Source: Moringa oleifera | Taxonomy: Eukaryota > Streptophyta > Magnoliopsida > Brassicales > Moringaceae | Direction: 5' to 3' | Length of the DNA stretch: 64,000 nt | NCBI GenBank assembly: GCA_021397835.1 | Contig: JAJFZO010000396.1 | Span: 1,054,001-1,118,000, forward strand | Shown here: piece after piece, positions 58,312 to 64,000 of the stretch | Layout of the letters: every line of letters begins with the position of its first letter | Position numbering within the stretch: position 1 is the first letter of the stretch | Program-made: the position numbers and the translations under genes | Notes under the pieces: model-generated | What the model was told of the DNA's origin: nothing | The model's database searches: none | The model's input: the letters and a program-made list of their open reading frames with translations, nothing else

Positions 58312-59975
58312 ATGGTGGGTGGATCGAAGTGGGCAGCTTCATCTTCCTCCTTCAATAAGATCTTCACCATAGGTAAGCATTCTTGGCCTTTTCTTTTCCT
58401 TTGGCATATGTTATTGCATCCATTTGGTCTCGGGTCTTTGCCAAGGAACTTAGCATCTTTCATGTTGAAAGAGGCATTTCCCCTTTAGTGTATGTTCCTA
58501 AGCCTTGAGAGAGAGGATGTTTTCTTGGTAAAGGTACTATGACTGTGTATCTAGAAAACCTTAGACTAGTAATTCATTTTCCTTTTCCTCCTCTACTCTT
58601 CAAGTGTCGTAGATATTTTGGTGTATGTGCTTCCCAAATAGCTCCATGGAGCTACATTTTTATAATCGATTTTTTTTTTTGTGGCTAGCTACGAAATTAA
58701 GATTTAAAGAGCTCCTCTTAGAGTTTTTCTCTAGTTGTTTACCTTTAAAGCCATCATTGTAACTAGCAGTTTCTTTTATGTCTTTGGTAATCAACACTAA
58801 GAGCTATTTCTTGTCACCCTTAGAATTTTTAATAGTTGGAAGAACGCTTATGTTTTCATTAGTTGGGAAGCATTGGACTTCGTTCCGTGAAGTCTTTTTA
58901 CTCTAGTGGATAGGACTACCCTTTCTTTAGAAAAGAATGTTGCTTTGGATTTGTGTAAGTTTATTTCATCTTCTAAGCTCGTAGATGTAAATGCTCTTAT
59001 TAAGGATTCTAGTCTAGTTGATACCTTGTATGCTTGCTTTGTTTCCTTAACCTGGGTTGTCCCGTTTGCCCTTAGGTCATCCACCACTTTTCTTTCTTCA
59101 TCTTCACCCTAGCCTTCCTCTCTTTAGGTGATCGTTACCCATGCATGCAAAGCTTTCCTAGACAATGATTCAGAGGGTATAACTCTTTATCTTTTTACAT
59201 ACATCCTTTTGTTGCTTGAGTGTTTCACAGTATTTTGATATCTCATTTTTTTAGGTGCATAAACAAAGATGGATCCTAAAGAAAAATTAGAAGATACAAG
59301 AAGCTCATGCTCAACAGAGCTTTAAACATTAAGTTGTTTTGATTCCCTTTTAAAGAGGTCAACTACTTCGATTAAGAGGGTTTCAAAGACCCCATTTATG
59401 ACTCGTCGTTCTCTAGTAGAAGCGATACCAAAAAAGAGGTTCAACCTCTCGAACAAAAGGTCTCGTAGCCATCCATTTGGTATTCAGCCCCCTTAGGAGT
59501 GGTTAGGGTTTTTCTTATGAAGGGGTGAAACTTGTTGACGGAGATTAGCACGTGCCCATTTGGAAAGTTTGAGAGAACGATTCGATAGCAAATAATATGG
59601 TTGCTTTTGAGTTAACTTGTGGTATTCGATTACCTGCAGACAAATCTCATTTATTTAGTCATGGTCCACATCACAATATGATGGACAAGATGAGTCTCAT
59701 CATAAAATATGGTTTTATTATTAACTATCTTTCACAATTTCTTGTCTATGCATTCTTTTTAGTGATGTTTGCACTTTGTGGTGATTGCAAGGGTTGATAT
59801 CTTTAAACATTTTGTTATTTAGTTCATGTGCTAAGGGAATGAGGTGGATTCTTTTCAATCTGAGAAAAAGAGCTTTGAAAAAGAGATTGTAGCTTTGAAA
59901 AAAGAGATTAGTGATTGTGACACAGCATTAAAGGTAACAAAGAAGAAGGTTGATAGACTAAAAAATGGAGCCTGA

Positions 59976-60013
<38 letters not shown>

Positions 60014-60690
60014 GTTGATCTAATGAAGACCAATCTAAGTCATTTATAAAAATGAAATTGAAGACTTGAAGATAGAGCTCATTCATTTGAAGGATGAGTA
60101 CGATGATGTTACGAGGAAGCTCGTGAGGAAACTATCCATAAATTCAAAATTTTGAGGAGTTTAAGAAAGGGTGCGTTGCTTACTCAACTGAAACTTATAA
60201 GAAGGAGCACTTAAAGATCAAGAAGAACTATTGGATCAATATTCATAGATTGATATTGATTTCATTGATTGGTGCAATGGTGATTATGCAAAGCTAACTA
60301 CTGTGAAAGGTTTTCATGTGAGTGAGGTTCCTATTGGTAAGGATCTATATGTTTAAAACTTGATAATAGGCTATTTTTTTCTTTTTGCCTCTTTGTTAGC
60401 TAGCATGATGTTTTTATTTTTTGACAAATCATGTTTTATCTAATGTTGATGTAAAGAATTTTGAGGTGTTTGATCAAGGTAATGTTCTGGAGCATAAGAG
60501 CCGATTGTGAATAGCTTGGAAGTTGTGCCTATGTCAATTAATTTTATAGTTCACCTTGTTAAGAGTGCTCCTTTAGGAGTTGTTGGTCTTTGTGTGAATG
60601 AAGAGGTGTTAACTAGTGGCGTGAAAGATGTTTTAAAGTTATCCATTGCTGGTAAAGAGATTGATTGGGCTTGCTTTGACTTGCTTTGAC
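58312..60690 (+). pseudogene. Antisense gene between pol and LTR, decayed
   Basis: Coding-like pieces on the plus strand, opposite to pol: MVGGSKWAASSSSFNKIFTI (58312-58371, followed by a GTAAGC donor), an open frame at 58906-59109, KSFEKEIVALKKEISD with VTKKKVDRLKNG (59867-59970, coiled coil), DLKIELIHLKDEYDDVTRK (60064-60120), a piece GCVAYSTETYKKEHLK (60171-60218), DFIDWCNGDYAKLTTVKGF (60258-60315) and an open frame at 60507-60686. Stops and frameshifts separate them; introns are possible. Some Tat-lineage elements carry an antisense ORF here (maize Grande is an example). I do not know the protein's function. Confidence 0.5.
59979..60011. repeat. (TA)n microsatellite inside the antisense gene
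   Basis: About sixteen TA units splitting the coiled-coil coding stretch, so they expanded after the gene was lost or lie in an intron. Confidence 0.95.
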
Positions 60691-61123
60691 TTTTCCTATT
60701 TGTATTTATTTCATAACTAGGTGTTGGTAGGTGCTTGTACAGCTTTACTTCAAACTTTGGCTGACAATCACTTTTTTTTTTTTTTTCCATTGTCAGGGTC
60801 TTAGTATGCTTCCCGCTAAATGCTTGATAACAATAGCTATTTTCGTATAGCTTTTGTTAGGGTCAAATTGATTTTGCCTTTTTTGAACATTTATTGATGA
60901 ACATATTTATTTTGAGGGTTTTATGTGTTCCTTTTTACTTTGTAGTTTATGTTGTTTGGGGTCTTGTATGTGCCCCATTGTGCTTGCAACTTTCGTTTCT
61001 TATTTTGACTTTACATTGATCTTGATTGCTCTTACTCATACAAATAATAATTGACATGTATGTTTTGAAAAAGGCTTGCTTTATTGATATGCCTGAAAGA
61101 TTAGTACATAGCATGTACCAATA
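60691..61123. other. Spacer between antisense gene and pol end
   Basis: T-rich sequence with a 15-base T run at about 60772-60786. No coding signal. Confidence 0.5.
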
Positions 61124-62300
61124 CTAAGAATAAAACCTTTTCAAATTATTTGCACTCCACATCTTAGGAAGGGATGTACCATCCATCTTTTAAGTTCGAG
61201 CCTAATGGGTCCTTGGGCAGCCTGTATTTGGTATATGCCTTTCCAATTTGGTGGAAGCTCTCCTACGGCATCCTTTGGATTTGACACACTAGTCTTTCAT
61301 AACACTAGGTCTTTGATGCTGAAAACTTTCTTTTTAACTCGTTTATGATGTAGTCTAGCGACCTTTTGCCTATAAGTGACCATTTAAATTCTAGCCTTTT
61401 CACTTTGTTCTTTTAGAAGATCAAAATTAGCTCGAAGAGCTTTTGAGTTTTTCGCTTCATCATAATGCTCAATGTAATAGTTGTTCAAGCCAATCTTAAT
61501 AGGTATCATGGCTTTCATTCTAAAGGTGAGTGAGAATGTGGTTTTCCTAATAGTTGTTTTGATAGTTTGTGGTAAGCCCATAGAATGTTGTCAAACTTTT
61601 TAGTCCAAAATGCCTCAGCAACATCCAATTTGGTCTTCATAGCCTGTACAATAGTTTAGTTAATAACCTTTGCTTGCTCGTTAGCTTGGCGATGGTCCTT
61701 GATTATAAACCATTATTCAATAAGTTTTGAACTTGTCTCCTTGGAATAGGAGGCCATTATACGTGATTATAATCCTTTATATCCTGAACTTGCATACCAC
61801 GAATTGCCATGTGAATTCCTAAGCTTTTCTTATTGTTATAATGGCTAAGGGTTTAGCCTCAACCTGTTTGGTGAAATAGTTGATGACTACTATAACAAAC
61901 CTCTTTTGGTTGGTTGTCATAAAAAAAGTCCTAGCAGGTCCATCCCTTATTATGTAAATGATCAAGAAATGTCTATTGCTGCAATTGGAGCTAATTATGA
62001 CCTAGGGATAGGCATGTGCTTCTGGTAGGCCTCACATTTTGCACGTGCTTTTGTGAGTCTTCATGTAACATGCGCTAATATTAACCATGTCTCAAGACTT
62101 TACGAACCAAAATTCTTGCCCTGATACGAGTTTTGTAAACCCCTTTATAAACGTTAGATAGGATGTATAGATGTTCATTTGGTGCCAAGTGTCACAAAAT
62201 TGGAAGAGAGTAAGATCATTGATATAGCTACCGTCTATCACCATATGCCCTGAAGCTTGATTTTATATCATTTCGGCTTTATTGTGATCTTAAAGAAGGA
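61124..62300 (-). pseudogene. Integrase of the Tat-like element
   Basis: Minus strand, with the pol stop at 61124-61126. Reading inward from pol: KRFVIVVIDYFTKQVEAKPL (about 61830-61910), then TTFSLTFRMKAMIPIKIGL (61470-61530), then NSKALRANFDLLKEQSEKAR (61387-61446), then NPKDAVGELPPNWKGIYQIQ (about 61210-61275) and the terminal LKRWM and LKRFYS text. This is the order of a Ty3/gypsy integrase core and C-terminal domain, with wording typical of the Tat lineage. Frameshifts and stops are present. Confidence 0.8.
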
Positions 62301-62549
62301 TTCTTTCCATAAGGTAATTAATAATTGCAGTTGTCCAATTCATTGCAGTATCTATTAGCATAACTTCAAGTTGCTTGATATTTGAGCTATCAAGGTTTTA
62401 GTGAAAATTATTTCTGATTGCTTCATTCTCATGGCCATAACTTTTTAGGGAGTGTTTGCTTAGGAGTTATCATCCTTTTGTCCTTGACTTATTATGAATT
62501 ATTTGAATCCTTTAGTCAAGGCCTAGACCTTTTACAAGTATTGTAGCAT

Positions 62550-63350
62550 CCTTGGCTTATGAGGCTCAAGTTTTCCTAAAATTTGATTCATGATGAGGTA
62601 GGAGTTGCCGTGGGCATGTGTTCTAGTAACTTTTTCACTTTTCTTGCTACCTTTAACCTTGTGAGGAAGGCTTAATATTCTGCTTCGTTATTTGACGCAG
62701 AGAACACTAGTGTGATGGCATATCTAATTTCTGCTTGATAAGGCTTGAGGAGAATTATGGTAACTCTATTTTTGTCTTTACTTGTTGCTCTGTCACTGAG
62801 AGTTCCTAATTGGCTTATTTATAAGCTACATCAAGAAGTTGTTCAGCTCGAGTTATTGAACGTGGTTCATTTATAGCCACATTACCTGTATCTTGGGATT
62901 GTGACCCTGTGGAGGTGGCTTTTTTATGGATTGAACTTTCTACAATGAAGTCGTCAAGGACTTGTTCTTTGAGAGCCATGCGTGGCTTATAGTTGATATT
63001 AAACTGCCCTAGTTCCATAGGCCATTAAACCTTTTAGCCTGAGGTCTCGGGCTTGTGAAGTACTTGACAGAGGGATTCGTTAGTCAAAACAATGACCATA
63101 TGAGCTTGGAAATACGACATAAGCTTCCTCACTATTATGACCAATGCATAGGCTATCTTCTAGTCTTTATATATCAAATTTTTACACCTTACAACACTTT
63201 ACTTATGTAGGAAATTGGCTTCTATTTGCCTTCTTCCATTTTAATCAAGATGATGCTTACAGCTTCCTTGAAGGTTACTAAGTATAAGAAAAGACCTTTG
63301 TTCTCTTTAAGGCAAGAGAGAAATGGCATGGTTTGGAGATAGTCTTTTTG
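62550..63350 (-). pseudogene. RNase H of the Tat-like element
   Basis: Minus-strand frame 62815-63018 gives MELGQFNINYKPRMALKEQV and LDDFIVESS, the typical tether and RNase H start of plant Tat pol. Further downstream SASNNEAEYQAFLTRLKVAR is readable at about 62645-62705, with the conserved NEAEY acidic motif. Stops interrupt it. Confidence 0.75.
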
Positions 63351-64000
63351 TTATTGAAAGGCTTCTTGGCCTTTGAAAGTCAATTAAGTCCGTGTTTGAG
63401 ACCTCATGCTATTTTAACTATTAGCATTGAACTTCCTTCACATTTTTAAAGGTTTCCATTTGATATTGCTTTTTTTTTTTTTTTTTTTTTAAAGATTCAC
63501 ATTGATGGCTCTTTAGGTGATCATGAAGCCCAAGAATTTACCCGATAACACACCAAAAGACATTTGGAAGGGTTTAGCTTTATCTTGATTTGTTGAAGAA
63601 CATCAAATGTCTTTTAGAGGTCCCAAACATGGTCCTTCCTGTTTTTGCTTTTTACAATCATGTAATCTACATAGGCCTCTATGTTGCATTTGAATTGTCG
63701 TTGAAAACCTTGTTTACCAAATATTGGTACATGTTTGGCATGACTATATAGTTGTAGGTTTCAAATTTAGTTATAAAGGAAGTTCACTTTTTATCTTGGG
63801 GGTCAATCTAGATCTGGTTCTATCTCGAATAGACATCCATAAAGTTAAGGAATTGGTGCCCAAAAATATTATTAATAAACTGATCAATTTGTGGCAAAGA
63901 CTTATCTTTTGGACCCGCCTTGTTAAGATTGGTGAAATTAACACATATATGCCATTTTCCATTGAACTTTTTGACCATCACTATGTTAGATAATCATTTA
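63350..64000 (-). pseudogene. Reverse transcriptase of the Tat-like element, cut by window edge
   Basis: Minus strand: QFKCNIEAYVDYMIVKSKNR (about 63645-63700) is the palm motif, with the second aspartate of YVDD read as Tyr. Downstream pieces are KTFDVLQQIKIKLNPSKC (about 63555-63610) and a thumb relic. A 22-base T run at about 63468-63490 breaks the frame. The RT start lies outside the window. Confidence 0.75.

Noticed and set aside
58848..59087. 79-codon minus-strand frame opposite the antisense gene
   Set aside because: Could be a downstream pol remnant, but the adjoining coiled-coil text is clearly on the plus strand, so I treated the minus frame as shadow. This choice is uncertain.
1..64000. 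tRNA, rRNA or other structural RNA genes
   Set aside because: I saw no cloverleaf with A and B boxes and no rRNA sequence. A covariance-model scan would be decisive and was not possible.

Overview
This is plant nuclear DNA, most likely from a eudicot. It is AT-rich, has long GT-AG introns, and holds two multi-exon genes that match plant-specific families, embedded in retrotransposon debris. No species is assigned from sequence alone.

Layout. (1) 1-2760: AT-rich intergenic DNA with a minus-strand LINE RNase H relic (about 1620-2045) and a degenerate repeat patch (560-1030). (2) 3321-18993, plus strand: a complete ten-exon gene for a BAR-SH3 protein closest to Arabidopsis SH3P1 (370 residues). 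Its first intron carries a 2.7-kb 5'-truncated LINE bounded by an 11-bp target duplication, and its last intron carries a second, antisense LINE fragment bounded by a 14-bp duplication. (3) 19542-29690: two nested, decayed Ty3/gypsy elements. An outer element (A) is split at its RNase H by an inner element (B) whose LTRs lie at 22831-23166 and 27274-27588. (4) About 30600-35330: a decayed DUF1985 plus Ulp1 (C48) protease gene of the type carried by plant Mutator-like elements (KAONASHI type), with unusual repeats in its non-coding parts. (5) 36233-37352: a non-autonomous DNA element with long terminal inverted repeats. (6) 37353-39890: AT-rich filler. (7) 39890-54510: a GC-richer promoter, a leader with an intron and three upstream ORFs, and a 13-coding-exon LRR receptor kinase (596 residues) matching Arabidopsis FEI1/FEI2. 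(8) 57404 to the right edge: a Tat-like Ty3/gypsy element on the minus strand (3' LTR, polypurine tract, pol) with a plus-strand antisense gene between pol and the LTR.

The two host genes share orientation, but nothing in the sequence shows that they work together. SH3P1-type proteins act in membrane trafficking; FEI kinases act in cell-wall control at the plasma membrane. The rest is a record of transposition. The decay of the gypsy elements and of the Ulp1 gene is dominated by C-to-T and G-to-A changes, as expected for methylated, silenced repeats. The exon models were built by eye from reading frame, splice signals and family similarity, and none was tested against transcripts.
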